A stretch of 64,000 nucleotides of DNA from Bordetella petrii (GTDB lineage Bacteria; Pseudomonadota; Gammaproteobacteria; Burkholderiales; Burkholderiaceae_B), in contig NZ_JAFMZZ010000004.1 in assembly GCF_017356245.1 (NCBI RefSeq), positions 1,071,151 to 1,135,150 of the forward strand. Direction: 5' to 3'. The translations under genes were made by a program, and so were the position numbers. Below are positions 36,040 through 45,312 of this stretch, piece by piece (position 1 is the stretch's first letter; each line of letters starts with the position of its first letter). The notes below the pieces were generated by a model that was not told the origin of the DNA, made no database searches, and saw only the letters and a program-made list of their open reading frames with translations.

Positions 36040-37194
36040 CTAATAAGAATTGGGCGTGCCGTCGACCGACTCGCTGGTGACCTTGCCGCGCATCACGCGG
36101 TACACCCACGCGGTGTACAGCGTGATGATGGGCAGGAAAAACGCCGTGGACAGCAGCATGATCCACAGTGTCAGCCGGCTGGACGACGCATCCCAGACGG
36201 TCAGGCCGAAGCGGGGGTCGGTCGAGGACGGCATCAGGAACGGGAACAGCGCCAGGCCGGCGGTCAGGATGATGCCCGCCACGGCCAGCGACGACACGAT
36301 GAACATCAGGCCCTGCATGCGCCGGCCCAGCATGGCCGCGACCAGCAGGGCCCCGCCCACGCCCAGCGCCGGGGCGATCCAGGCCAGCGGCCACTTGGCG
36401 AAGTTGGCCATCCACGCGCCCGGCTGCGCCACCACGTTCTTGAGCAGCGGGTTGGACGGCGCCATGCCATCGGCCACTCCGGTCATGATGTGGCCATCGA
36501 TGCCGTAGGCCACCCAGAAGCCGCCGGCCACGAACAGCGCCGCGGTGAGCAGGGCCGCCAGGCGCCCGGCGCGGCGCGCGCGCGCCGCCACCGCCCCGTC
36601 GGTGCGCCAGACCAGCAGCACCGCGCCGTGCATGGCCAGCATCGCCAGGCTGAGCAGGCCCGCCAGCAGCGCGAAGGGACTGAACAGCTGGTAAAAGTGC
36701 CCGTGGTATTCGGGCCGCAGCACGGCCGGGTCGAAGCCGAAGGGCACGCCCACCAGCAGGTTGCCCATGGCCACGCCGAACACCAGCGCGGCCACCACGC
36801 CCGACGCGCACAGGACGTAGTCCCAGGTGCCGCGCCAGCGGGTGCCTTCCATCTTGCTGCGGTATTTGAAGCCCACCGGCCGCACGATCAGGGCCACCAG
36901 CACCAGCATCATCGCCAGGTAGAAACCCGAGAACGAGGCGGCATACAACAGCGGCCATGCGGCAAAGATGGCGCCGCCGCCGGTGATCAGCCAGACCTGG
37001 TTGCCTTCCCAGACGGGGCCCACCACATTGATCACCACGCGCCGCTCGGTATCGGTGCGCGCCACGACCGGCAGCAATGCCGCGATGCCCAGGTCGAAGC
37101 CGTCCATCACTGCGAAGGCGATCAGCAGCACGCCCAGCAGCACCCACCAGATCACCCGCAGGGTGGCATAGTCGAAAGGAATCAAGCTTTCCAT
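36040..37194 (-). CDS. cydB: Cytochrome bd ubiquinol oxidase subunit II
   Basis: A 384-residue polytopic subunit (about nine helices) that supports the haem-bearing CydA. Family hallmarks are LRVIWWVLLGVLLIAFAVMD, GFDLGIAALLPVV, NVVGPVWEGNQVWLITGGGA, FAAWPLLYAASFSGFYLAM and FRSK-type FKYRSKMEGTRWRG. The end holds STDPRFGLTVWDASSS and a last helix before VYRVMRGKV. It lies 15 nt after cydA. The oxidase allows respiration at low oxygen. Confidence 0.95.
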   Translation of the reverse strand: MESLIPFDYATLRVIWWVLLGVLLIAFAVMDGFDLGIAALLPVVARTDTERRVVINVVGPVWEGNQVWLITGGGAIFAAWPLLYAASFSGFYLAMMLVLVALIVRPVGFKYRSKMEGTRWRGTWDYVLCASGVVAALVFGVAMGNLLVGVPFGFDPAVLRPEYHGHFYQLFSPFALLAGLLSLAMLAMHGAVLLVWRTDGAVAARARRAGRLAALLTAALFVAGGFWVAYGIDGHIMTGVADGMAPSNPLLKNVVAQPGAWMANFAKWPLAWIAPALGVGGALLVAAMLGRRMQGLMFIVSSLAVAGIILTAGLALFPFLMPSSTDPRFGLTVWDASSSRLTLWIMLLSTAFFLPIITLYTAWVYRVMRGKVTSESVDGTPNSY

Positions 37195-37209
37195 TTGCGC
37201 GCTCCGTGA

Positions 37210-38787
37210 TCAATAGGCATCGACAGCCGCGGCCACCGGGTCGGCCGGCGACGGAGGCGGCGCGGGCCGGTCGGACTTGGGCCCGGCCTTGATGGCATGC
37301 AGCATGACCTTCACGCCGATCACCAGCAACACCGTGTACAGCACCAGGAAGATCGTCAGGCTGATGGCCAGGTCGACCAGCGTGAGCCCGGAGGCGGCGT
37401 AGTACGTGGGCAGCACGCCCTCGATGACCCACGGCTGGCGCCCGTATTCGGCCACGAACCAGCCGGCCTCGATGGCCACCCATGGCAGGGGCAGGCTCCA
37501 CAAGGCGACCTTCAGCAACGCCGGCCGACTGTCCAGCCGGCCGCGCGAGGCCAGCCAGAAGGCCACCGCGAAGAACAGGATCAGGTACATGCCCACCGCC
37601 ACCATGATGCGGAACGCCCAGAACAGCGGCGCCACATTCGGGATCGTGTCCTGCGCGGCCTGCGCGATATCGGCGTCGGTGGCCTTGCTGAGATCGGGCT
37701 GATGGCGCTTGACCAGCAGCGCGTAGCCCAGTTCCGGCCAGGTGCGGTCGAGCGTCATGCGCGCCTCGGTGTCTTCCGGATTGGCGCGGATGCGCTGCAT
37801 GGCCTCATAGGCCACCAGGCCCTCGCGGATGCGCACTTCGGCGCGCCGCACCAGGTCGTCGATGCCCAGCAGGGGCGTGGTCAGCGAACGCGTGCCGATA
37901 ATGCCCATGACGTAGGGGATCTCGATGGCGAAATCGTTCTTGCGCTCGGCCTGGTTGGGAATGGCGAACAGGTTGAAGCTGGCGGGCGCGGGTTCGGTGT
38001 GCCACATGGCTTCGATGGCCGCGATCTTCATCTTCTGGTGTTCGGTGGTGAGATAGCCGCTTTCATCGCCCAGCACTACCACCGACAGCGCCGAAGCCAG
38101 GCCGAAGCTGGCCGCCACCGCCATCGAGCGCTTGGCCAGGTCGACGTGGCGGCGCCGCAGCAGGTACCACGCGCTGATCGACATCACGAACATGGCGCCG
38201 GCCACGTAGCCGGCGCTGACCGTGTGCACGAACTTGGCCTGCGCCACCGGGTTGAGCACCACGGCCGCGAAATCCGTCATTTCCATGCGCATGGTGTCGG
38301 GGTTGAACACCGCCCCCACCGGATTCTGCATCCATCCGTTGGCGATCAGGATCCACAGAGCCGAGAAGTTGGTGCCGAAGGCCACCAGCCAGGTCACCGC
38401 CAGGTGGCCGACCTTGGACAGGCGGTTCCAGCCGAAGAAGAACAGGCCGACGAAGGTGGCTTCCAGGAAGAACGCCATCAGGCCTTCGAGCGCCAGCGGC
38501 GCGCCGAACACATCGCCCACATAGTGGCTGTAGTACGACCAGTTCATGCCGAACTGGAATTCCATGACCACGCCGGTGGCCACGCCCAGCGCGAAGTTGA
38601 TGCCGAACAGGGTGCCCCAGAACATGGTCATGCGGCGCCAGATGTCGCGCCCGGTCATGACATACACGCTTTCCATGATGGCCAGGATGAACGACAGGCC
38701 AAGCGTGAGCGGCACGAAGATGAAGTGATACATCACTGTCGCCGCGAACTGGAAGCGCGACAGGTTGACGACGTCGAGATCGATCAT
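37210..38787 (-). CDS. cydA: Cytochrome bd ubiquinol oxidase subunit I
   Basis: A 525-residue quinol oxidase subunit holding haems b558, b595 and d. RFQFAATVMYHFIFVPLTLG carries the first haem histidine (H21); GRDIWRRMTMFWGTLFGINF, EATFVGLFFFGWNRL, KFVHTVSAGYVAGAM (second histidine) and FWAFRIMVAVGMYL (methionine ligand) follow. Its length, close to E. coli CydA, implies the long Q-loop type rather than the cyanide-insensitive CioA. ATG 38787 has AAGGA 10-14 nt upstream. First gene of cydABXDC. Confidence 0.96.
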   Translation of the reverse strand: MIDLDVVNLSRFQFAATVMYHFIFVPLTLGLSFILAIMESVYVMTGRDIWRRMTMFWGTLFGINFALGVATGVVMEFQFGMNWSYYSHYVGDVFGAPLALEGLMAFFLEATFVGLFFFGWNRLSKVGHLAVTWLVAFGTNFSALWILIANGWMQNPVGAVFNPDTMRMEMTDFAAVVLNPVAQAKFVHTVSAGYVAGAMFVMSISAWYLLRRRHVDLAKRSMAVAASFGLASALSVVVLGDESGYLTTEHQKMKIAAIEAMWHTEPAPASFNLFAIPNQAERKNDFAIEIPYVMGIIGTRSLTTPLLGIDDLVRRAEVRIREGLVAYEAMQRIRANPEDTEARMTLDRTWPELGYALLVKRHQPDLSKATDADIAQAAQDTIPNVAPLFWAFRIMVAVGMYLILFFAVAFWLASRGRLDSRPALLKVALWSLPLPWVAIEAGWFVAEYGRQPWVIEGVLPTYYAASGLTLVDLAISLTIFLVLYTVLLVIGVKVMLHAIKAGPKSDRPAPPPSPADPVAAAVDAY

Positions 38788-38910
38788 GGGAGGTTCCTTA
38801 GGAAAGAACGGCAAACCACGATGGCGCGCGCGCGCCGACGCGACAGGTAACCCATGATAAGGGCCTCCCAGGCAGCTTCATAGCGATGTCTTCCTTTTGA
38901 TGCAGCGATG

Positions 38911-39456
38911 TCATTCCCGGCCCCGCAGCTTGCCGGCAAAACCCAACACTTTCTGTACCTTGGTGCCCAGCTTCATCAGGCTTTGCAGCGTTTCAGGCGG
39001 CAGCTGGTGCACCTCGTCGAACCACCCGGTGCACAGTTCGATCAGTTCGAGCATCTCGCGCATGCGCTGCTGGGCATGGGCCTCGGGCGCCCCGGCCGGC
39101 TGCTCGAGCAGTGTGTCGCGCAGCAGCGTCAGGGTGGGATCGATTTCGCGCCTGCGCTTCTCTTCCATCAGGATGCGGAAGATTTCCCAGACGTCTTGAG
39201 GCGTCTCGAAGTAATCGCGCCGGTCGCCCACCTGGTGCACCATCTTGACCAGACGCCACGACTGCAGCTCTTTCAGCCCCATGCTGACGTTCGAGCGCGA
39301 GAATCCCAGCGCCTCGGCAATGTCATCGGCATGCAGCGGCTGCGGCGCCAGGAACAGCAGGGCATAAATCTGCCCCACCGTGCGGTTCACGCCCCAGCGG
39401 CTGCCCATTTCGCCGAAGTGCAGTACGAAACGCTCAGTCTGGGGGCTTAGCGGCAT
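38911..39456 (-). CDS. GbsR/MarR-type transcriptional regulator
   Basis: A 181-residue winged-helix regulator. The DNA-binding part (residues 1-100) reads VGQIYALLFLAPQPLHADDI, AEALGFSRSNVSMGLKELQS and YFETPQDVWEIFRIL, characteristic of the GbsR family; a helical C-terminus follows. It is 123 nt upstream of cydA on the same strand, so it may regulate or be co-transcribed with the cytochrome bd operon. The AT-rich nested dyad before its start is probably its own operator. The signal it senses is unknown. Confidence 0.82.
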   Translation of the reverse strand: MPLSPQTERFVLHFGEMGSRWGVNRTVGQIYALLFLAPQPLHADDIAEALGFSRSNVSMGLKELQSWRLVKMVHQVGDRRDYFETPQDVWEIFRILMEEKRRREIDPTLTLLRDTLLEQPAGAPEAHAQQRMREMLELIELCTGWFDEVHQLPPETLQSLMKLGTKVQKVLGFAGKLRGRE

Positions 39457-39458
39457 AT

Positions 39459-39505
39459 TTGGTTACTTTGATTTCAGAAATTACTGAAATTATCGAATTA
39501 ACCAA
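39459..39505. promoter_or_regulatory. Nested dyad operator upstream of the GbsR-type gene
   Basis: Outer inverted pair TTGGTTA (39459-39465) and TAACCAA (39499-39505) enclose an inner dyad ATTTCAG (39471-39477) / CTGAAAT (39484-39490) with a 6-nt spacer. The stretch is strongly AT-rich against a ~68% GC background and starts 3 nt upstream of the regulator start codon. Autoregulation is the simplest reading. Confidence 0.6.
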
Positions 39506-39567
39506 AATCAAAAGCAAGTCAGAAAAAAAGCCACCCGCAGGCGGCCGTTGTTGCAAGGCGACAAGAT

Positions 39568-40329
39568 TCAGGCCGGCTTGTGCTGCACCGCCTGGGCCAA
39601 GCTGGCGACGTCGCTGACCCAGCCGAAGAAAGTCTCGACGTTGTACAGGGTGGCCTGCAGGGTGAACGCGGGGCCGGCTTGCGTGGTGGCGTCGGCCAGC
39701 AACGCGCAGAAATACTCGTAGTGATAGGCATCGCGCAGGGTCGACTCGACGCAGACATTGGTGGCAATGCCGGCGAACAGCAGGGTGCGCACGCCGCGCG
39801 CGCGCAGCAGGCTGTCGAGCGTGGAATTGAAGAAGCCGCTGTAGCGAGTCTTGGCCACCACGATATCGCCGGCCTGCGGCGCCAGCGCTTCGACCAGGGC
39901 ATAGTCCCAGCCGCCCTTGCTCAGCAGCTTGCCGTCCAGGCCAGCCTGCTGCCGCATGACGCGCAAGGCATTGGACTTGTGCCAGTTGGGCGAACCCGGC
40001 CCGCCCGCCTCGACGTACTGCGCATCCCAGCCGTTCTGCAGATACACGACCTGGATGCCCGCCGCGCGGGCCGTATCCAGCGCCTGCCGGGTGCCTTCCA
40101 CTGCCGCGGCAGCCAGGGATATGTCGAAGCCCGCCTGGTCCATATAGCCTCCCGCGGACACGTAGGCGTTCTGCATGTCCACGACTACCAGCGCGGTCGA
40201 GGCGGGGTCGAAGTGCAACGCCTGCGGGCGCGCGACCAGCGACAGCGCGCCCTGCCCGGCAAAGGGCGGACGGCCCACGTGCCGGGCGTCTTCGGGGTTG
40301 TTCAGACGGGAGGAAGATTGCCTGCTCAT
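39568..40329 (-). CDS. Isochorismatase-family amidohydrolase, RutB-like
   Basis: A 253-residue cysteine hydrolase. The catalytic triad is visible: D51 (VVVDMQNAY), K160 ([12 protein letters not shown]) and C193 ([15 protein letters not shown]). Similarity to RutB, the (peroxy)ureidoacrylate amidohydrolase of uracil breakdown, is strong along the chain ([29 protein letters not shown]). However, no other rut gene is present; its partner is a Bug binding protein 21 nt upstream, so it may act on a different, imported amide. The divergent IclR gene is the likely regulator. Confidence 0.85.
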   Translation of the reverse strand: MSRQSSSRLNNPEDARHVGRPPFAGQGALSLVARPQALHFDPASTALVVVDMQNAYVSAGGYMDQAGFDISLAAAAVEGTRQALDTARAAGIQVVYLQNGWDAQYVEAGGPGSPNWHKSNALRVMRQQAGLDGKLLSKGGWDYALVEALAPQAGDIVVAKTRYSGFFNSTLDSLLRARGVRTLLFAGIATNVCVESTLRDAYHYEYFCALLADATTQAGPAFTLQATLYNVETFFGWVSDVASLAQAVQHKPA

Positions 40330-40350
40330 GCGTGCTCCTGTTCGTGATGG

Positions 40351-41343
40351 CTAATCCAGCTTGCCCACGCCGGCGGCCTCGATGCGCTGCTGCAGTATGC
40401 GCCGGCTGTCGGCAATGAAGTCGCGGTACTGCCCGGAAGATTCCGCGAACAGTCTGATCGACAACGTCTCGGCCGCGTATTTGATCAGTTCGGGATCGGC
40501 CACCGCCTGCTTCACGGCGTCGGCGATGCGCTGCCGGATCTGCGGATCCACCCCGGTCGGGGCCGCCAGGCCCAGCGTATAGCCGGTATCGAGATTGTCG
40601 TAGCCCAGCTCCCGGAAAGTCGGCACATCGGGGGCGTTGGGCAGGCGCTGCTCGCCGGACACCACCAGCACCCTGACTTTGCCCTGGTCGATGAATCCGA
40701 TGCTCGACGGGATGATATTGCCGAACAGGATCTGGATCTCGCCGCCCAGCAGGGCGATCATGGCCGGCCCCTGGCCCGCGAACGGAATATGCACCATGTC
40801 CAGGTCGAACTGCTTCGACAGCCAGGACAGGCCCAGGTTGGTCGAATTGGACACGCCATACGATCCGTAGAACGTCTTGCCCTTGTGCTGGCGCGCGTAC
40901 GCCAGGAAATCCTGGAACGTCTTCACCGGCGTATCGGCATTGACGAACAGCGCGAACGGGCTGGCGGCGAAGCGGGTGATCGGCACCAGGTCCTTGTCCG
41001 GGTCGTACGACAGGTGGTTGTAGAGCAGCGGGTTGAGCTGGAAGGTGGAATCCGACGCGAACAGCAGCGTGTAGCCATCGGCCGGAGAGCGCGCCACCGC
41101 CGACGCCGCGATCGATTCGCTGGCGCCCGGCCGGTTCTCGACGATGACTTTCTGGTGCCAGATATCGCTGAGCTTGCGCGCCAGGGCGCGCGCCATGCTG
41201 TCGGTGCCGCCGCCCGGAGCATAAGGCACGATCAGTTTCACAGGCTGCTGCGGATAGGCATCCGGCGCCGCAGACGCGGTATTGCCGGCACACAGGCTGG
41301 CAACGCAAACCAGCGCGGCCAGGGCTTTTCGGTAAGGTATCAT
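40351..41343 (-). CDS. Bug/TctC-family periplasmic solute-binding protein
   Basis: A 330-residue tripartite tricarboxylate receptor (Bug) protein. Signal peptide with core ALAALVCVASLCAGNTASA, then PVKLIVPYAPGGGTDSMARA, the family's ligand-contact region, VENRPGASESIAA and DGYTLLFASDSTF. Such proteins are greatly expanded in Bordetella and bind organic acids or amides; most are not next to a TctAB transporter, as here. ATG 41343 (MIPYRKALAAL) directly precedes the signal. It forms an operon with the RutB-like gene and is divergent from the IclR regulator. Confidence 0.93.
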   Translation of the reverse strand: MIPYRKALAALVCVASLCAGNTASAAPDAYPQQPVKLIVPYAPGGGTDSMARALARKLSDIWHQKVIVENRPGASESIAASAVARSPADGYTLLFASDSTFQLNPLLYNHLSYDPDKDLVPITRFAASPFALFVNADTPVKTFQDFLAYARQHKGKTFYGSYGVSNSTNLGLSWLSKQFDLDMVHIPFAGQGPAMIALLGGEIQILFGNIIPSSIGFIDQGKVRVLVVSGEQRLPNAPDVPTFRELGYDNLDTGYTLGLAAPTGVDPQIRQRIADAVKQAVADPELIKYAAETLSIRLFAESSGQYRDFIADSRRILQQRIEAAGVGKLD

Positions 41344-41426
41344 GCGTAGTCTCCAGGGTTCCCTGGGCACGGCACTGCGCGCACCAAGGACGTTGATTCA
41401 AGCAGGCAGCAATAGGAAAAGAAAAG

Positions 41427-42182
41427 ATGGGCTCGTACGAACCGGTGGTCGCGTTGATGCGGGGCCTCGAGGTCTTGCGATGCCTCAATGAGCAGGGGCC
41501 CGTCAGCGTCGGCCAACTGCATGCCCATACCGGCATAGCCAAGCCCACCATCGTGCGCATTCTCGAAACACTGGCCCATACCGGCTATGTGCAGCGCTGC
41601 GACGACGGCCGCAAATACACCGTGACCGCGAAAGTGCTGACGCTGGCCAACGGCTACGACGCCCAGGCTCAGCTGCTTGCGGTGGCATCGCCCATTCTTG
41701 ACGCCCAGCGGCAAACCGTGGGCTGGCCCATCGAACTGGGTGTCTTCGACAACGACGCCATGGTCATCCTGAACACCAGCCGCAAAGCGGGCGTACTGGC
41801 GATCAATCGCAAGCCGGGCTCGCGCGTGCCGGTGCTGCGCACGGCGCTGGGCCGCGCCTACCTGGCCGCCCTGGCGCCGGCGGTATTGCAGGATCACCTG
41901 CTCAAGCTGGCCGCGCAGCCCGGCCCCGACTTCGAACCCGCCAGGGCGAAAACCGAACTCGCAACGATCCTGGCCACGGCGCGCGAACGCGGCTACGCAG
42001 TGGCCGACACCGAGACGCTGAGCAACGGGCGCGCCCTGGGCTGCGCCATCGTGCACGACAGCGAACCCATCGCCAGCGTGAACATCGTCGTGCATACCTC
42101 GGCCATGTCCCGCGCCGAGCTCGAACAGCGGTTCGGCGGCGTCATACAGGCCATCGCCGCCGAAATCTCCAGCGCACTGTAG
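41427..42182 (+). CDS. IclR-family transcriptional regulator
   Basis: A 251-residue IclR regulator: N-terminal winged helix (ALMRGLEVLRCLNEQGPVSV, LHAHTGIAKPTIVRILETLA) and a C-terminal effector domain (from about residue 85; RVPVLRTALGRAYLAAL, SVNIVVHTSAMSRAEL). Divergent from the Bug-RutB operon with an 83-nt shared promoter region, so it is the probable local regulator. Purine-rich AGGAAAAGAAAAG precedes the ATG. Confidence 0.93.
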   Translation: MGSYEPVVALMRGLEVLRCLNEQGPVSVGQLHAHTGIAKPTIVRILETLAHTGYVQRCDDGRKYTVTAKVLTLANGYDAQAQLLAVASPILDAQRQTVGWPIELGVFDNDAMVILNTSRKAGVLAINRKPGSRVPVLRTALGRAYLAALAPAVLQDHLLKLAAQPGPDFEPARAKTELATILATARERGYAVADTETLSNGRALGCAIVHDSEPIASVNIVVHTSAMSRAELEQRFGGVIQAIAAEISSAL

Positions 42183-42371
42183 CGTTGCGGCGGCACGAAG
42201 CGCCTGCAGATCGATCGGCATGGACGTTCCAGAATTGCGCAGCCAGGGGCGCCGTTGATTTCATTGTATGAAACGACATTTCAATAATAGTCTAACCGAC
42301 TCCCGCGCAGCCAGGGCTCAGGGCTTACCCCAAGCCCCGGCCTGCCTTTGCCTTTGCTTTTGAAGGCGCCA

Positions 42372-43586
42372 TCAAGCCTTGACGGCCACCGCTCCCGACA
42401 CCCGCTTGGCCTTGTCGCGCGCGGCGTCGATGTCGGCGGCCGCGGCCAGCGCGACGCCCATGCGGCGCTTGACGTAGGACTCGGGCTTGCCGAACAGGCG
42501 GATGTCGGTGCCGGGCTCGGCCAGTGCCTGCGCCACCTGGTGGAACGACACCCCGCGGGCGTCCACGCCGCCGTAGATGACGCTGCTGGCGCCCGGCTGG
42601 CGCAGGCTGGTGTCCACAGGCAGGCCCAGCAAGGCCCGCGCGTGCAGTTCGAATTCGCTCTGCACCTGGCTGATCATGGTGACCATGCCGGTATCGTGCG
42701 GCCGCGGGCTGACTTCCGAGAACCAGACCTGGTCGCCCGCCACGAACAGCTCGACGCCGAACACTCCCATGCCGCCGAGGTCGTCGGTAATGGCGCGGGC
42801 GATGTCGCGCGCGCGCTCGAGCGCCAGCGGCTGCATGGGATGGGGCTGCCAGCTTTCGATGTAGTCGCCGTCGGCCTGCAGGTGGCCGATGGGTTCGCAG
42901 AAATGCGTGTGGATGGCGCCGTCGGCGCCGCGCGCCCGCACGGTGAGCAGCGTGATTTCGTAGTCGAAGCGGATGAAGCCTTCGACGATGATGCGCCCCG
43001 CCCCCACCCGGCCGCCCTCTTGCGAATAGCGCCAGGCGGCGGCGATGTCGTCGGGGCCGTGGATGACCGACTGGCCCTTGCCCGACGAAGACATGACCGG
43101 CTTGACCACGCAGGGATAGCCGATGCCGTCGTCGATGGCCTGGCGCAGCCCGGCTTCGGAATCGACGAACCGGTAGGGCGACACGGGCAGCCCCAGCGTT
43201 TCGGCCGCCAGCCGCCGGATGCCTTCGCGGTTCATGGTGAGCTGCGCGGCCCGGGCCGTGGGCGTAACGCGCGCGATGCCGGCGGCTTCGATCTCGACCA
43301 GCGCGTCGGTGGCGATGGCCTCGATTTCCGGCACGACCACATCGGGCCGTTCTTGTTCGATAACCCGGCGCAGGGCGTCGGGGTCGGTCATGGGGACGAC
43401 GTGGGCGCGGTGCGCCACCTGCTGGCCCGGCGCATCGGCGTAGCGGTCGACCGCGATGACCTCGACGCCCAGCCGCTGCAGGGCGATGGTGACTTCCTTG
43501 CCCAGTTCGCCGGCGCCGAGCAGCATGACGCGGACGGCCGAAGCGGACAGGGGCGTGCCCAGCACGGGCGCGGGAACTGAGGACAT
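42372..43586 (-). CDS. purT: Formate-dependent phosphoribosylglycinamide formyltransferase
   Basis: A 404-residue ATP-grasp enzyme that formylates GAR with formate and ATP in purine synthesis, an alternative to folate-dependent PurN. Clear parts: [37 protein letters not shown]-grasp [34 protein letters not shown] and [16 protein letters not shown] 43586 ([13 protein letters not shown]) matches family length. It stands alone; a 188-nt gap separates it from the IclR gene (convergent) and 115 nt from kdsD (divergent). Confidence 0.96.
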   Translation of the reverse strand: MSSVPAPVLGTPLSASAVRVMLLGAGELGKEVTIALQRLGVEVIAVDRYADAPGQQVAHRAHVVPMTDPDALRRVIEQERPDVVVPEIEAIATDALVEIEAAGIARVTPTARAAQLTMNREGIRRLAAETLGLPVSPYRFVDSEAGLRQAIDDGIGYPCVVKPVMSSSGKGQSVIHGPDDIAAAWRYSQEGGRVGAGRIIVEGFIRFDYEITLLTVRARGADGAIHTHFCEPIGHLQADGDYIESWQPHPMQPLALERARDIARAITDDLGGMGVFGVELFVAGDQVWFSEVSPRPHDTGMVTMISQVQSEFELHARALLGLPVDTSLRQPGASSVIYGGVDARGVSFHQVAQALAEPGTDIRLFGKPESYVKRRMGVALAAAADIDAARDKAKRVSGAVAVKA

Positions 43587-43701
43587 GATGGCGGACCTGA
43601 TCGAAAGTTGTATCGGGGGAGTTGAAACGGAAATTTTCCGCGCCAGCATGCCATAGCCCCCAGGCCGCGGCAACCTGCGATACTACGATTAAAATCCGCC
43701 C

Positions 43702-44691
43702 ATGACCGACCATCCCTCTTCCTCGTCCGGCGCCGCGCTCGAATCGGCCCGCCGCACCCTGCAGATCGAAGCCCAGGCCATTACCGACCTGTCGGCGCGC
43801 CTGGACGACAGTTTCACGCGCGTGGTCGACATGCTGATGGCCTGCCGCGGCCGCGTCGTGGTCAGCGGCATCGGCAAGACCGGCCACATCGCCCGCAAGA
43901 TCGCCGCCACGTTCGCCTCCACCGGCACGCCCGCCTTCTTCGTGCACGCCGCCGAAGCCATCCACGGCGACCTGGGCATGATCACCCGCGACGACGTCCT
44001 GATCGCGGTCTCGCACTCCGGCTCGGGCCAGGAACTGCTGACCATCCTGCCGGTGGCCCGCCGCATGGGCGCCGGCCTGGTGGCCATTACGGGCAATCCG
44101 GCCTCGGAACTGGCCCGGCTGGCCGACCTGCACCTGGATACCAGCGTGGCCCAGGAAGCCTGCCCGCTCAACCTGGCGCCCACCGCCAGCACCACGGCCG
44201 CGCTGGCGCTGGGCGACGCGCTGGCCGTGGCCTGCCTCGAAGCGCGCGGCTTCGGCCCTGAAGACTTCGCCCGCTCGCATCCCGGCGGCACGCTGGGGCG
44301 CCGCCTGCTCACCCATGTGCGCGACGTCATGCGCCAGGGCGCCGCGCTGCCCACGGTCGCCGAACAGTCCGCGCTGTTCCCGGCGCTGGAAGAAATGTCC
44401 GCCAAGGGCATGGGCATGACCATCGTGCTGGACGCGGCCGGCAAGCCCACCGGCATCTTCACCGACGGCGACCTGCGCCGCCTGATCGAGCGCCACGGCG
44501 ACATCCGCGGCCTGACCGTGGCCCAGGGCATGACCCGCATGCCGCGCAGCATCGGCCCCGATGCGCTGGCCGTGGACGCGGCCCGCCAGATGGACGAGCA
44601 GCGCCTGAACCAGATGCTGGTCCTGGACACCGACGGCGCCCTGCTGGGCGCCCTGCACATGCACGACCTGATGGCCGCCAAGGTGGTATGA
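43702..44691 (+). CDS. kdsD: Arabinose-5-phosphate isomerase
   Basis: A 329-residue isomerase converting ribulose 5-phosphate to arabinose 5-phosphate, the first step to Kdo. A SIS domain (residues ~35-180; GRVVVSGIGKTGHIARKIAA, LIAVSHSGSGQELL) is followed by PGGTLGRRLLTHVRDVM and two CBS domains. It overlaps kdsC by 4 nt. First gene of kdsD-kdsC-lptC-lptA-lptB, coupling Kdo synthesis to LPS transport. Confidence 0.95.
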   Translation: MTDHPSSSSGAALESARRTLQIEAQAITDLSARLDDSFTRVVDMLMACRGRVVVSGIGKTGHIARKIAATFASTGTPAFFVHAAEAIHGDLGMITRDDVLIAVSHSGSGQELLTILPVARRMGAGLVAITGNPASELARLADLHLDTSVAQEACPLNLAPTASTTAALALGDALAVACLEARGFGPEDFARSHPGGTLGRRLLTHVRDVMRQGAALPTVAEQSALFPALEEMSAKGMGMTIVLDAAGKPTGIFTDGDLRRLIERHGDIRGLTVAQGMTRMPRSIGPDALAVDAARQMDEQRLNQMLVLDTDGALLGALHMHDLMAAKVV

Positions 44692-45296
44692 CCATGACAA
44701 CTCCACGCTCTTCCACCCACCCCGCCGAAGCCCTGGTGCTGGCCCGCATCACGCCGGCGGTGCGCGAACGGGCCGCCGCCGTGCGCCTGATGGTGTTCGA
44801 CGTCGACGGCGTGCTTACCGACGGCAGCCTGTACTACGGCGAAAACGGCGAGCTCTTCAAGCGCTTCCACGCGCTGGACGGCCACGGCCTGCGCCTGCTG
44901 CTCGAAGGCGGCCTGAAAGTGGCGCTGATCACCGGCCGGTCGGGCCCCATTGTCGACCGCCGCGCCGCCGAACTGGGCATTGCCGAAGTCATGCAGGGCG
45001 TGCGCGACAAGGGCGCGGCCCTGGCGGAACTTGCCCAGCGCAACGGCGTCGAACTCAACCAGACCGGCTATATGGGCGACGACATCATCGACCTGCCCGC
45101 CATGCAGCGGGCCGGTTTTGCCGCCACTGTCGCCAATGCGCCCGGCTATATCGCCCAGGCGGCCCACTGGGTCGCCGCGCAGCCCGGCGGCGGCGGCGCG
45201 GTGCGCGAATGCTGCGACCTGCTGCTGGCCGCGCAGGGCCGGCTGGGCACCTTCATGATGGCGCCCGGGCTGCTCGGCCCCGGCGCCATCCAGTAA
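44688..45296 (+). CDS. kdsC: 3-deoxy-D-manno-octulosonate 8-phosphate phosphatase
   Basis: A 202-residue HAD-family phosphatase that dephosphorylates Kdo-8-P. Motif I is LMVFDVDGVLTDGSLYYGEN (nucleophile D38, acid D40), motif II ALITGRSGPIV and motif IV GYMGDDIIDLPAM; the short chain without a cap domain is typical of this tetrameric enzyme. ATG 44688 overlaps kdsD; a second in-frame ATG at 44694 is possible. Confidence 0.95.
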   Translation: MTMTTPRSSTHPAEALVLARITPAVRERAAAVRLMVFDVDGVLTDGSLYYGENGELFKRFHALDGHGLRLLLEGGLKVALITGRSGPIVDRRAAELGIAEVMQGVRDKGAALAELAQRNGVELNQTGYMGDDIIDLPAMQRAGFAATVANAPGYIAQAAHWVAAQPGGGGAVRECCDLLLAAQGRLGTFMMAPGLLGPGAIQ

Positions 45297-45312
45297 CCGC
45301 ACGCCACCTGGC

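Noticed and set aside
38897..38910. FNR-like site (TTGAT-N4-CGATG) upstream of cydA
   Set aside because: Second half-site matches only partly; insufficient to claim FNR control although it would make biological sense.
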